DNA of 20,355 nucleotides. Origin: Desulfuromonadales bacterium (GTDB lineage Bacteria > Desulfobacterota > Desulfuromonadia > Desulfuromonadales > UBA2294). Both the position numbers and the translations under genes were made by a program. Below are positions 1 to 7,318 of this stretch, one piece after another. Location of the stretch: NCBI GenBank assembly GCA_014859615.1, contig JACUTX010000024.1:1-20355 (forward strand), read 5' to 3'. The notes beneath the pieces were generated by a model. The model ran no database searches, had not been told where the DNA came from, and worked only from the letters and a program-made list of their open reading frames with translations. Each line of letters begins with the position of its first letter. Position 1 is the stretch's first letter.

Positions 1-419
1 TGGTGGTTGCCACCGTTTGTGGCAAAGAGGCTGAGAACAGGTTGGCCATTTTGCTTCAGTCTTTTGGTTTTCGTTACGGGATCCCAGTAGAATCGGACCT
101 GGTTATGGATGTCCGCTTTTTGCAGAACCCACATTTTGTCCCGGAATTGCAACCACTGAGTGGTCAGGACAAAGGTGTTTCTCGTTTTGTTCTCGATCAA
201 CCTGTCACTCGTCAATTTATGACACATTTCAGTCAATTGCTCGATTTTTTGATTCCACACTACCGTCGCGAGGGGAAAAACTACCTGACGATTTCAGTCG
301 GGTGCACTGGCGGGCGCCATCGCAGCGTCGCCATTGTTGAAGAGTTGTCCACCTTGCTGCCTGGTGATGGAGTGGTGATCAAGACTGCACATCGGGATCT
401 TGACCGGGGAATAGCATGA
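1..419 (+). CDS. rapZ: RapZ family protein, C-terminal domain (5' end cut by the window)
   Basis: This is the C-terminal part of a RapZ/YvcJ-type protein; the N-terminal P-loop ATPase domain lies upstream of the window. Seen: the stretch DVRFLQNPHFVPEL near visible residue 36, and the hallmark GCTGGRHRS at about 100-108, both diagnostic of the RapZ C-terminal domain. The GTG at position 3 is only where the readable frame begins, not a start. In enterobacteria RapZ binds small RNAs and guides RNase E in glucosamine-6-phosphate synthase control. In Gram-positives and many deltaproteobacteria the gene sits with HPr kinase and PTS genes, as here. Its stop overlaps the next start in an ATGA, suggesting translational coupling with EIIA. 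The role in this organism is inferred. The family call is firm. Confidence 0.93.
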   Translation, partial: VVATVCGKEAENRLAILLQSFGFRYGIPVESDLVMDVRFLQNPHFVPELQPLSGQDKGVSRFVLDQPVTRQFMTHFSQLLDFLIPHYRREGKNYLTISVGCTGGRHRSVAIVEELSTLLPGDGVVIKTAHRDLDRGIA

Positions 420-823
420 AAGGTCTGATTGTTGCTGCACACGCGAATATGGCCGAGGAATTGTTGCACGCCTGCGAATTAATTATAGGTCCGCTCCCGC
501 GGGCTTGTGCTATTTCGGTCCGTCGTGAAAATAATATCGATGAGATTCGCAGACTGTTTGCGGCGTCAATTGATACCGTTGGAGCAGAGGGTGCACAGGT
601 TTTGATTATGACCGATATGCTCGGCGGTACGCCTGCCAATATCGGCATGTCGTTTCTGGAGCCGGGACGGATTGATCTTTTGACCGGTGTCAATCTGCCG
701 ATGCTGCTGAAGTTTTTTAACAGTCAGGAATCTCTCAGTCTGGATGAACTGACCGAAATACTGAGGGCGTACGGTCAGCAGGCGATTCATCTTGCCAGCA
801 ATCTTCTGAAGCGGCAGGGGTAG
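416..823 (+). CDS. PTS system mannose/fructose/sorbose-family EIIA component
   Basis: A 135-residue single-domain EIIA of the mannose family (PF03610 type). It takes phosphate from phospho-HPr and passes it to EIIB in the cytoplasm. The likely phosphorylated residue is His9 in VAAHANMAEELL, matching the family pattern in which a histidine near residue 10 precedes A-x-x-L-L. The second family motif, TDMLGGTPAN, is present with Asp67. Length is normal for a stand-alone EIIA domain; in E. coli ManX the domain is fused to EIIB, here the two are separate. The start overlaps the rapZ stop by 4 bases, and the stop lies one base before the EIIB start, so the genes are probably co-translated. The sugar specificity cannot be read from the sequence. 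Confidence 0.93.
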   Translation: MKGLIVAAHANMAEELLHACELIIGPLPRACAISVRRENNIDEIRRLFAASIDTVGAEGAQVLIMTDMLGGTPANIGMSFLEPGRIDLLTGVNLPMLLKFFNSQESLSLDELTEILRAYGQQAIHLASNLLKRQG

Positions 824-824
824 T

Positions 825-1310
825 ATGCAAATTGTTCTGGCACGTATCGACAATCGACTGATTCATGGTCAGGTTCTCGAATCCTGGGTTCCATCGCTTA
901 AGGCCAACTGTATTGTTGTTGCCAATGATGAAGTCGCGCACGCTGTCATGCAGAAGCTTCTGATGGAAGCCGCGGTGCCGAGAGGGATCCAGGTCATTGT
1001 TGATACGGTCGATGCCGTCTCTGAGCTCCTGTGCAGCGATGAATTAGGGGATGCCCGGGTTTTACTGCTGTTCGCCACTGCTCATGACGCACGTAGAGCT
1101 GTTGAGTCAGGATTGGTCTTGAAAAAGCTGAATCTCGGGAATATGCATGCCGGCTCAGGGAAACTGCAATGCAGTTGTACTATTTTTCTTGATAATGATG
1201 ACGTCGTCGATCTGGAAAAAATTCAGGCTTGTGGTGTTTCGGTCACATCGCAATGCGTCCCATCAGAGCGCGAGACCAAGTGGTCGAAAATGGTTATGAA
1301 GAGAGTATGA
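825..1310 (+). CDS. PTS system mannose/fructose/sorbose-family EIIB component
   Basis: A 161-residue EIIB of the mannose/sorbose family (PF03830 type), the cytoplasmic subunit that carries phosphate to the sugar bound by the membrane subunits. The N-terminal motif RIDNRLIHGQV holds the expected phosphorylated histidine, His14. The downstream NLGNMHAGSG corresponds to the family's second conserved loop. CAGGGG at 815-820 gives a rather close Shine-Dalgarno (4 bases from ATG). The C-terminal half has four cysteines (after residue 110 or so), an uneven distribution whose meaning, if any, is unknown. It lies between EIIA and EIIC in the usual order for a split mannose-type operon. Confidence 0.93.
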   Translation: MQIVLARIDNRLIHGQVLESWVPSLKANCIVVANDEVAHAVMQKLLMEAAVPRGIQVIVDTVDAVSELLCSDELGDARVLLLFATAHDARRAVESGLVLKKLNLGNMHAGSGKLQCSCTIFLDNDDVVDLEKIQACGVSVTSQCVPSERETKWSKMVMKRV

Positions 1311-1317
1311 GTTTGAT

Positions 1318-2007
1318 ATGACCTTTATCAACCTGATTATGGCAAGTCTGATTGCGGTCATCTGTGGTCTTGACCGGACAGCGGCTCTGCAACTGATGTT
1401 GTCGCGACCGATTGTCGCCGGACCGTTAGCCGGGCTGGTTCTTGGTGAACCGCTGATCGGGCTGCAGGTCGGAATGTTGGTGGAGCTTCTCTGGTTGGGC
1501 CGGCTCCCGGTTGGTGCGTCGATTCCGCCTGATGATACCCAGATTGCTATCGGTGCGACATTTCTTTCTGTCGCCTTTGCCGCTCCCGATTTTTCGACAC
1601 CGGTAACAATCGTTTTTTGTCTTCTGGTGACGATGCCCCTGGCGAAAAGTGGTCAATTTTTTGATCGGATGGCACGTCGGGCCAATAATCATCTGGTCAA
1701 GCGCGTTGAACAGAATGTTTTAACGGGGGATCTCTCTATGATCGCAAAGCTGCATCTGGCCGGTATTGGTCATTTTGCCCTGGCAGCGCTGATGACATTT
1801 GTTGTTGTGGCCGGTGTCGGGAGTCTGCTCTGTCTGATCCTGATGCCGCATTTTGTTTTCTGGCTGGTTGCGCCGGTAAATTGGCTGCAACTGACGTTTA
1901 TTCTGGTTGGTTCTGCAATGATTTTAGCGTCGATCAATGTGAACAGAGCGACAACACTGTTTGGTGCGTCGTTTGTCGGTTCTATTTTAATGCTCTGGTT
2001 ACTCTGA
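1318..2007 (+). CDS. PTS system mannose/fructose/sorbose-family EIIC component
   Basis: A 229-residue polytopic membrane protein of the EII-Sor (PF03609) family. Together with EIID it forms the membrane channel of a mannose-type PTS. Family features: LSRPIVAGPLAGLVLGEP near residues 29-46, then VGMLVELLWLGRLPVGASIP and the polar DDTQIAIGA loop. Several long hydrophobic stretches (about residues 1-20, 35-60, 75-105, 140-180, 195-229) fit a multi-pass protein. It is somewhat shorter than E. coli ManY (about 266 residues), mainly at the C-terminus. Only 7 bases separate it from EIIB, and EIID follows after 9. Substrate is not inferable from the sequence. Confidence 0.92.
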   Translation: MTFINLIMASLIAVICGLDRTAALQLMLSRPIVAGPLAGLVLGEPLIGLQVGMLVELLWLGRLPVGASIPPDDTQIAIGATFLSVAFAAPDFSTPVTIVFCLLVTMPLAKSGQFFDRMARRANNHLVKRVEQNVLTGDLSMIAKLHLAGIGHFALAALMTFVVVAGVGSLLCLILMPHFVFWLVAPVNWLQLTFILVGSAMILASINVNRATTLFGASFVGSILMLWLL

Positions 2008-2016
2008 GGTTATGGT

Positions 2017-2769
2017 GTGCTTGAAGTTACGCGTTTGACCCTGATTAAATCATTTTTTCGACTGTTTCTTCTGCAGGCAAGCTGGAATTTCGAGCGGATG
2101 CAGAATGTTGGTGTGCTGTTTGTGGTTGAGCCGGTTCTGCGCGTTCTCTATCGCGAGAAGGATTTGCAACAGGCCTGTCAGCGGCATCTCTCATATTTTA
2201 ATACGCATCCTTATATGGCTTCTCCGGTTCTTGGTGCAACCGTCGCACTGGAGCAGATGCGTGCAAACGGCCAGGAGGGGACCTTTAGTGTTGATGATTT
2301 CAAGCGGATTTCAATGGCGCCGTATGCTGCAATCGGCGATGCTTTTTTCTGGGGAGGTGTTCGTCCTCTGGCGGCTTGTCTGGCTATATTTTTTGCCAGC
2401 AGGGAGTCGCTCTGGGCGCCGTTTGTTTTCCTGTTGTTGTTCAATCTTCCCCATCTCTGGACGCGGCTGTTCGGTTTTATTCACGGCTACCAGAGGGGGG
2501 TCAGCATTGTTGAACTGATTCAACGTTATCGGTTGCCGGATGTCGCGATTCGCTTGAAGGAAGCGATGGTTGTCTTGCTCGGCGGGTTGTCAGCTTATCT
2601 GGTTGTTGGTGTTTGTCGGTTTGAGCAGGTGCCGACCCCATGGGCCTTTGTGGCATTGCCGCTGGTTTTTTTGTTGGTGTTTCTGGCGCGAAAAGGGACG
2701 TCTGCACTTTTTCTGCTTTCGACTGTTATTGTACTGATCATTACTCTATTTCAGGTTGTCAAATGGTAA
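2017..2769 (+). CDS. PTS system mannose/fructose/sorbose-family EIID component
   Basis: A 250-residue EIID subunit (PF03613 type), partner of EIIC in the inner membrane. The family signatures are clear: QASWNFERMQNVG near residues 18-30, FNTHPYMASPVLGA near 62-75, and GDAFFWGGVRPL near 107-118. The C-terminal third is strongly hydrophobic, with two or three membrane segments. The GTG start at 2017 is favoured because GAGG at 2005-2008 sits 8 bases upstream; a nearby ATG at 2012 is in another frame. The last codons overlap the HPr start (ATG at 2763), so HPr is probably translated by coupling. Confidence 0.92.
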   Translation: MLEVTRLTLIKSFFRLFLLQASWNFERMQNVGVLFVVEPVLRVLYREKDLQQACQRHLSYFNTHPYMASPVLGATVALEQMRANGQEGTFSVDDFKRISMAPYAAIGDAFFWGGVRPLAACLAIFFASRESLWAPFVFLLLFNLPHLWTRLFGFIHGYQRGVSIVELIQRYRLPDVAIRLKEAMVVLLGGLSAYLVVGVCRFEQVPTPWAFVALPLVFLLVFLARKGTSALFLLSTVIVLIITLFQVVKW

Positions 2770-3032
2770 TTTCAAAAGAGTTGTTAATTGTAAATCGCCT
2801 TGGACTGCATGCCAGAGCTGCCGCGCAATTGGTGAAAACGGCGAATCAGTTTTTCTCTGACATCACAGTTAAAAAAGAGGATGAGCAGGTCAATGCGAAG
2901 AGTATCATGGGGATTTTGATGCTTGCTGCAGCCTGTGGGTCGCGTATCCTGGTGACTGCTGACGGCGAAGATGCCGAGATGGCTATGGCAAAGATTGAGG
3001 AGCTGGTCAATGATGGTTTCGGCGAAAGCTGA
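2763..3032 (+). CDS. ptsH: Phosphocarrier protein HPr
   Basis: An 89-residue HPr, the small phosphocarrier between enzyme I and EIIA. The active-site motif NRLGLHARAA contains His16 (equivalent to His15 in E. coli). KSIMGILML contains Ser47, equivalent to the Ser46 that HPr kinase/phosphorylase modifies in Gram-positives and in proteobacteria that have hprK. With rapZ at the head of the cluster, an hprK just upstream of the window is likely (inference). The start at 2763 gives standard length; the open frame continues upstream to 2640 but that part lies inside EIID. The gene overlaps the EIID 3' end by 7 bases and the enzyme I 5' end by 23 bases. Confidence 0.95.
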   Translation: MVISKELLIVNRLGLHARAAAQLVKTANQFFSDITVKKEDEQVNAKSIMGILMLAAACGSRILVTADGEDAEMAMAKIEELVNDGFGES

Positions 3033-4797
3033 TATCCCTTTGGATACGATCCTTGTTGGGGTCGGAACCTCCCCTGGAATCGCGATCGGAGAGTCTTTCT
3101 CTCTGCATCGCTCTCGTATGGCTGCGGTCCCCGTGCAGATTCACCCGGATGAAATTCCATCCGAGATTGAACAGTTTTGCACCGCGATTCAGGAATCCAA
3201 AAATCAGTTGCTTGATGTTCGTGACAGCGTAACCGATCAACGCTTGATTGATCATCTCTATATTATCGACACACATCTGTTGATTCTTGAAGATGATGCT
3301 CTGGTTATGGAGACGATCAGAACAATCGAAGAGAAGCGGATAAATGCCGCTGGTGCCCTGCAACTGACAATCCAGAAATTTCAGAAAATTTTTGATGGAA
3401 TCGAGGATGAATATTTACGCGAACGACGCTCTGATGTCGATGCGGTTGGAGACCGAATCCAGTATAACCTGGCAGGAGAAGTCCGCGCATCTTTGAAAGA
3501 CATTGACCGGAAGGTTATTGTTGTCGCTCACGATCTCTCCCCGGCGGATACGCTGCAGATCGATCGGGAAAAAGTGATCGCCTTCGTGACGGATGTGGGG
3601 GGACGAACCTCGCACACCTCGATTCTGGCCCGATCGCTCGGTATCCCGGCAATCGTCGGTCTGGAATCGGTAACGACACTTGTTCCGCGCGGTGTGCCGA
3701 TCATTGTTGATGGCACGAACGGTAACCTGATCCTGAATCCGTCGGATGTGACCTTTCAGGAATATCTGATAAAAAAGCAGGAATACGAGTATCAAACCGA
3801 TTCTTTGCTGGCATATCGGGAGTTGCAGGCGGTTACGCTGGACGGATTCAAGGTTCGGCTGAACAGTAATATCGAGATGTCGCATGATGTCGAGGTTGCA
3901 AAAGAGCACGGGGCACAAGGGGTTGGGTTGTTGCGCAGCGAGTTTCTGTACCTGGCGCGAACGACCCCTCCTGACGAAGAAGAACAGTATCAGTTTTATC
4001 GGTCGGTGATTGAGGCGATGGCACCTGATCCGGTGACCATCCGAACTCTTGATGTCGGTGGCGACAAGTTTGCTGCCGATATTAATCTGACCGACGAGGC
4101 GAATCCGGTCATGGGGTTGCGGGCGATTCGCTTCTCTTTGAAGGAACGGACTCTTTTCACCGTCCAGTTGCGGGCAATTCTGCGGGCGGCAAAACATGGC
4201 CGGACACAGATAATGTTTCCGATGGTGACCGGTGTTGAGGAGACGCGAGACTGTCTCGCCTGTTTGAATGAAGCGCGGCAGCAGCTGCTCGCCGAAGGGA
4301 TCCCCATTGCCGAAAAACTTCCGATCGGCCTGATGATCGAGACACCGTCGGCAGCTCTGGTTGCCGATCTGCTTGCCAAAGAAGTCGATTTCTTTTCAAT
4401 CGGCACCAATGACCTGATACAGTACTGTCTCGCTGTCGATCGTGGCAACGAACATGTCGCCTACCTCTATAACCCTTTGCATCCCGCCGTTTTACGTTCT
4501 CTAAAATTTATCTGTGACGCTGCAAATAAAGAGAATATTCCGGTCAGCATGTGTGGTGAAATGGCCTCAGACCCCTTTTATACTTCGGTTCTGATCGGTC
4601 TCGGGATTAACGAACTCTCCATGAGTCCGCTGGCGATTCCGCGGGTGAAACGTGTTTTACGGGCTCTTGATCGCTCTGATGGAGTCGATCTTCTCAAAAA
4701 ATTAATGTCGTTTGCAACAGTATCAGAGGTGACGCATTATCTGGAAAGGGAGATGTCCGGGAAGATGTCGGATCTATTCGCTCCGCTTGAACTTTAG
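3010..4797 (+). CDS. ptsI: Phosphoenolpyruvate-protein phosphotransferase (PTS enzyme I)
   Basis: Enzyme I takes phosphate from phosphoenolpyruvate and gives it to HPr. From ATG 3010 the protein is 595 residues, normal for the family. GAGGAG at 2997-3002 lies 7 bases upstream, so the longer frame beginning at 2971 inside HPr is rejected. Domains in order: an N-terminal HPr-binding region, the swivelling phosphohistidine domain with GGRTSHTSILARS (active His202), then the PEP-binding TIM barrel with RTLDVGGDK, FPMVTGVEE, GTNDLIQY and the catalytic Cys515 in SMCGEMA. All expected active-site residues are present, so the enzyme should work. It is the last gene of the PTS block; no clear terminator follows and the metK promoter begins 6 bases after the stop. 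Confidence 0.96.
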   Translation: MMVSAKADIPLDTILVGVGTSPGIAIGESFSLHRSRMAAVPVQIHPDEIPSEIEQFCTAIQESKNQLLDVRDSVTDQRLIDHLYIIDTHLLILEDDALVMETIRTIEEKRINAAGALQLTIQKFQKIFDGIEDEYLRERRSDVDAVGDRIQYNLAGEVRASLKDIDRKVIVVAHDLSPADTLQIDREKVIAFVTDVGGRTSHTSILARSLGIPAIVGLESVTTLVPRGVPIIVDGTNGNLILNPSDVTFQEYLIKKQEYEYQTDSLLAYRELQAVTLDGFKVRLNSNIEMSHDVEVAKEHGAQGVGLLRSEFLYLARTTPPDEEEQYQFYRSVIEAMAPDPVTIRTLDVGGDKFAADINLTDEANPVMGLRAIRFSLKERTLFTVQLRAILRAAKHGRTQIMFPMVTGVEETRDCLACLNEARQQLLAEGIPIAEKLPIGLMIETPSAALVADLLAKEVDFFSIGTNDLIQYCLAVDRGNEHVAYLYNPLHPAVLRSLKFICDAANKENIPVSMCGEMASDPFYTSVLIGLGINELSMSPLAIPRVKRVLRALDRSDGVDLLKKLMSFATVSEVTHYLEREMSGKMSDLFAPLEL

Positions 4798-4802
4798 AGT
4801 CC

Positions 4803-4831
4803 TTGACAAAACCCCCTCTTCTATCTACGAT
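4803..4831 (+). promoter_or_regulatory. Sigma-70-type promoter for metK
   Basis: A perfect -35 TTGACA at 4803-4808, a 17-base spacer, and a -10 TACGAT at 4826-4831 (four of six consensus bases). Predicted transcription starts near 4838, leaving about 30 bases of leader before metK. That is too short for a SAM riboswitch. An AGGAGA Shine-Dalgarno sits at 4855-4860. The match is by eye. Confidence 0.7.
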
Positions 4832-4868
4832 GCGTTTTTTTTAAAAATATATTCAGGAGATATTCATC

Positions 4869-6038
4869 ATGCCCATGACCGACTTTTTGTTCACCTCGGA
4901 ATCTGTCAGCGAAGGACACCCTGACAAAGTCGCGGATCAAATTTCAGATGCAATTCTTGATGCAATTCTTACTCAGGATAAAGACGCTCGCGTTGCCTGT
5001 GAAACTCTGGTAACAACCGGGATGGCGATGATTGCCGGCGAAATTACAACGACGGCCAAGGTCGATTACCCCGACGTTGTTCGTCAGACAATCAAGGAGA
5101 TCGGTTACAACGATGCATCGATCGGCTTCGATTGGGAGACCTGTGCTGTTCTGGTTTCGCTCGACAGACAGTCGCCGGATATCTCCCAGGGGGTTACTGA
5201 AGGGGTAGGTCTGTACCGTGAACAGGGGGCTGGCGATCAGGGTCTGATGTTCGGCTACGCCTGCAATGAAACGCCTGCGTTGATGCCGATGCCGATTACT
5301 TTCGCGCACCGATTGACCAAACGGGTTGCCGACATTCGTAAAAGTGGTCTTGTCTCATTTCTGCGGCCGGACAGTAAATCGCAGGTTTCGATTGAATACA
5401 TCAATGATAAACCGATCCGCGTCGATTCCGTTGTTATTTCAACGCAACACAACCCGGAGGTCGCCTACGAGACAATCAAGGAGGCGATGATCGAAGAGGT
5501 GATCCGCCATGAAATTCCGGCTGATCTTCTTGACGAAAAGACCAAATATTTCATCAACCCGACCGGGCGTTTTGTTGTCGGCGGCCCGCAGGGTGATTGT
5601 GGTCTGACCGGGCGCAAGATCATCGTCGACACTTACGGTGGTCAGGGGTCGCACGGTGGGGGTGCTTTTTCGGGGAAGGATCCTTCCAAGGTTGACCGCA
5701 GCGCTTCTTATATGGCTCGCTATATTGCTAAAAATATCGTTGCCGCCGGTCTGGCCGATAAATGCGAAGTTCAGCTTGCCTACGCCATCGGTGTTGCTGA
5801 TCCGGTTTCGGTAATGATCAACGCTTTTGGCACCGGACTGATTCCGTCGGGCGAGATTGCGCGTATTACCCAGGAAGAATTCGACATGCGTCCTCGGGCG
5901 ATTATTGAAACCCTTGATCTGCTCCGTCCAATTTATCGACAGACTGCCGCCTATGGGCATTTTGGTCGTGAACTTTCCGATTTTACCTGGGAGCGGACCG
6001 ATCGCATCGCTTCACTGCGGAAGCGGGCCGGGATCTGA
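4869..6038 (+). CDS. metK: S-adenosylmethionine synthase (methionine adenosyltransferase)
   Basis: MetK makes S-adenosylmethionine from methionine and ATP in the cytoplasm, the entry step of the methyl cycle that AhcY (in this window) closes. The 389-residue protein has the N-terminal active-site motif SEGHPDKVADQISDA (His17, Asp19, Lys20), the first family signature GAGDQG at 120-125 followed by LMFGYA, and the second signature GGGAFSGKD at 263-271. Length is typical. The ATG at 4869 is 8 bases after AGGAGA; an in-frame ATG at 4875 is possible but poorly spaced. The gene has its own promoter upstream and a hairpin terminator downstream, so it is probably a single-gene transcript. Confidence 0.98.
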   Translation: MPMTDFLFTSESVSEGHPDKVADQISDAILDAILTQDKDARVACETLVTTGMAMIAGEITTTAKVDYPDVVRQTIKEIGYNDASIGFDWETCAVLVSLDRQSPDISQGVTEGVGLYREQGAGDQGLMFGYACNETPALMPMPITFAHRLTKRVADIRKSGLVSFLRPDSKSQVSIEYINDKPIRVDSVVISTQHNPEVAYETIKEAMIEEVIRHEIPADLLDEKTKYFINPTGRFVVGGPQGDCGLTGRKIIVDTYGGQGSHGGGAFSGKDPSKVDRSASYMARYIAKNIVAAGLADKCEVQLAYAIGVADPVSVMINAFGTGLIPSGEIARITQEEFDMRPRAIIETLDLLRPIYRQTAAYGHFGRELSDFTWERTDRIASLRKRAGI

Positions 6039-6054
6039 TTCACTTTGTAACAGA

Positions 6055-6092
6055 GACAAAAACCGGGCCATTTTTGGTCCGGTTTTTTTGTC
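6055..6092 (+). terminator. Intrinsic terminator after metK
   Basis: Arms AACCGGGCCA (6061-6070) and TGGTCCGGTT (6075-6084), with one G-T wobble and a TTTT loop, are followed by a run of T through 6089. Outer bases GAC at 6055-6057 and GTC at 6090-6092 also pair, and the A-run before the stem makes it potentially active in both directions. It separates metK from the glycosyltransferase. Confidence 0.85.
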
Positions 6093-6135
6093 TTCAATGC
6101 ACACTCCTTTTTTGCTGAACAGGGGACGCTGGCGC

Positions 6136-7191
6136 ATGCAGAGACCACTCTTGTCGATTATTGTCCCGACCTACAATGAACATGAGCAGTTGCGCCCATT
6201 TTTAAATAATTTGGCTGCACAGCAAGATCCGGGCATTGAACTCCTTTTTTGCGACGGCGGGTCAACGGACGGGACCGTGGATGAGGTTTTGCGCCTCGCC
6301 CCTAGTTTCCCCTTCCCGATTCGACTCATTCATTGTGCCAAGGGGCGCGGTTTACAAATGAATGTCGGTGCCCGAAACGCAGCGGCTCATACTATGTTGT
6401 TTCTGCATATCGACAGTCGTTTCAGCGATATTGATGCTTTGCAGAATGGATGGTCGGCGCTCGTTAAGATTCAGCAGTGCAAGGGGGACCGGATTGCCGG
6501 ACATTTTTCCCTGAAATTTTATCACCAAGAGCATGCATCTCCAGGTCTTTATTATCATCTGGAGTGTAAGGCGCGTCTGGAGCGCAAAGAGTGCACCCAT
6601 GGTGATCAAGGATTTATGTTTAATCGGGAATTCTTTTCAGAACTTGGCCCTTTTGACACTTTATACCCGATTGCCGAAGATACCCGCTTTGCAGAACGGG
6701 TCAGGTTGCAGGGCGAATGGATTCTTTTTCCTGCAACGATTGAAACATCGGCACGACGCTTCGAAGTTGAAGGGTTTAAAGAACGCCAGATTTTTAATGC
6801 CCTGCTGATGAATTTTGCGTCGCTTGGCTGGACCGATTTTTTTGAACAGGCTGTCGGGGTCTATGCGTCCCAGGACGCCGCCGGTCGACTCAATCTTGCT
6901 CCTTACTTACGACTGATTCAGACCTTGTTCCAGAAGATGTCATATAAGGAACAACTCTGTTTCTGGTATGGAACCGGACGGTATATCCGCAACAATGCCT
7001 GGCAGATCCCGTTCTATTTCGACACCCGCTCGCAATATCGCGCCTCACTTTTGCCGGGGGGAGGGGTAAACCGGCGTCTGCTCTTTCACGATAAATGGGT
7101 CGAACCGTTACTCGATAACCCTCCGGCTCGAATTCTAGCCGCATTTCTCACCTGGGGCTGGTTTAAATTTTCCCTTTGGCGACAGCGATAG
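6136..7191 (+). CDS. Family 2 glycosyltransferase, TIGR04283-like, with C-terminal extension
   Basis: A 351-residue GT-A fold glycosyltransferase. Seen: the N-terminal strand SIIVPTYNEHEQL (7-19), nucleotide-binding CDGGSTDGT (39-47), GRGLQMNVGARNAA (70-83), which resembles the TIGR04283 group, a metal-binding-type HIDSRF (91-96), and EDTRFAERVRLQG (181-193) in the acceptor or catalytic part. About 120 residues follow the core, ending in a hydrophobic tryptophan-rich segment (332-348) that could touch the membrane; I do not recognise this part. ATG 6136 is chosen because AGGGG at 6121-6125 precedes it; an earlier in-frame ATG at 6097 lies right at the metK terminator and has no ribosome site. 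Donor and acceptor are unknown. Confidence 0.85.
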   Translation: MQRPLLSIIVPTYNEHEQLRPFLNNLAAQQDPGIELLFCDGGSTDGTVDEVLRLAPSFPFPIRLIHCAKGRGLQMNVGARNAAAHTMLFLHIDSRFSDIDALQNGWSALVKIQQCKGDRIAGHFSLKFYHQEHASPGLYYHLECKARLERKECTHGDQGFMFNREFFSELGPFDTLYPIAEDTRFAERVRLQGEWILFPATIETSARRFEVEGFKERQIFNALLMNFASLGWTDFFEQAVGVYASQDAAGRLNLAPYLRLIQTLFQKMSYKEQLCFWYGTGRYIRNNAWQIPFYFDTRSQYRASLLPGGGVNRRLLFHDKWVEPLLDNPPARILAAFLTWGWFKFSLWRQR

Positions 7192-7197
7192 CCAACA

Positions 7198-7230
7198 TGC
7201 TGTATAGTTGCGCCGGGTGCTGAATAGTTG
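7198..7230. repeat. 13-bp imperfect direct repeat upstream of the SahR-like promoter
   Basis: TGCTGTATAGTTG at 7198-7210 and TGCTGAATAGTTG at 7218-7230 differ by one base and start 20 bases apart, about two helical turns. They end 22 bases before the -35 box. The spacing would suit a protein binding on one face of the DNA, but no known site is recognised and chance is possible. Confidence 0.4.
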
Positions 7231-7252
7231 AATCGTTTATGAATCGAACCGC

Positions 7253-7282
7253 TTGACGTATCGACCTTCTTTCTGCTATATC
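7253..7282 (+). promoter_or_regulatory. Candidate promoter of the ArsR-methyltransferase / ahcY operon
   Basis: TTGACG at 7253-7258 (five of six consensus bases), 18 bases, then TATATC at 7277-7282 (four of six). The -10 box lies inside the left arm of the palindromic operator at 7277-7298, the usual arrangement for repression by blocking polymerase. Confidence 0.6.
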
Positions 7283-7298
7283 AATAAAAATTGATATA
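7277..7298. promoter_or_regulatory. Palindromic ArsR-type operator, likely autoregulatory
   Basis: A perfect inverted repeat: TATATCAAT (7277-7285), AAAA, ATTGATATA (7290-7298). Its core, TATCAA-N6-TTGATA, resembles the AxTCAA-N6-TTGAxT sites typical of ArsR/SmtB-family repressors. It overlaps the -10 region and lies 20 bases before the start codon of an ArsR-family gene. A further half-site, TTGATAT, occurs at 7314-7320 across the start codon. Autoregulation is inferred from this placement. Confidence 0.7.
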
Positions 7299-7318
7299 TA
7301 GGATTTGTAATTATTGAT

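Noticed and set aside
3415..4197. A 260-codon minus-strand open frame inside ptsI
   Set aside because: Antisense shadow of enzyme I; no domain and no ribosome site worth noting.
6097..6135. Longer glycosyltransferase starting at ATG 6097
   Set aside because: That ATG lies immediately after the metK terminator stem with no ribosome site; AGGGG before 6136 fits better.
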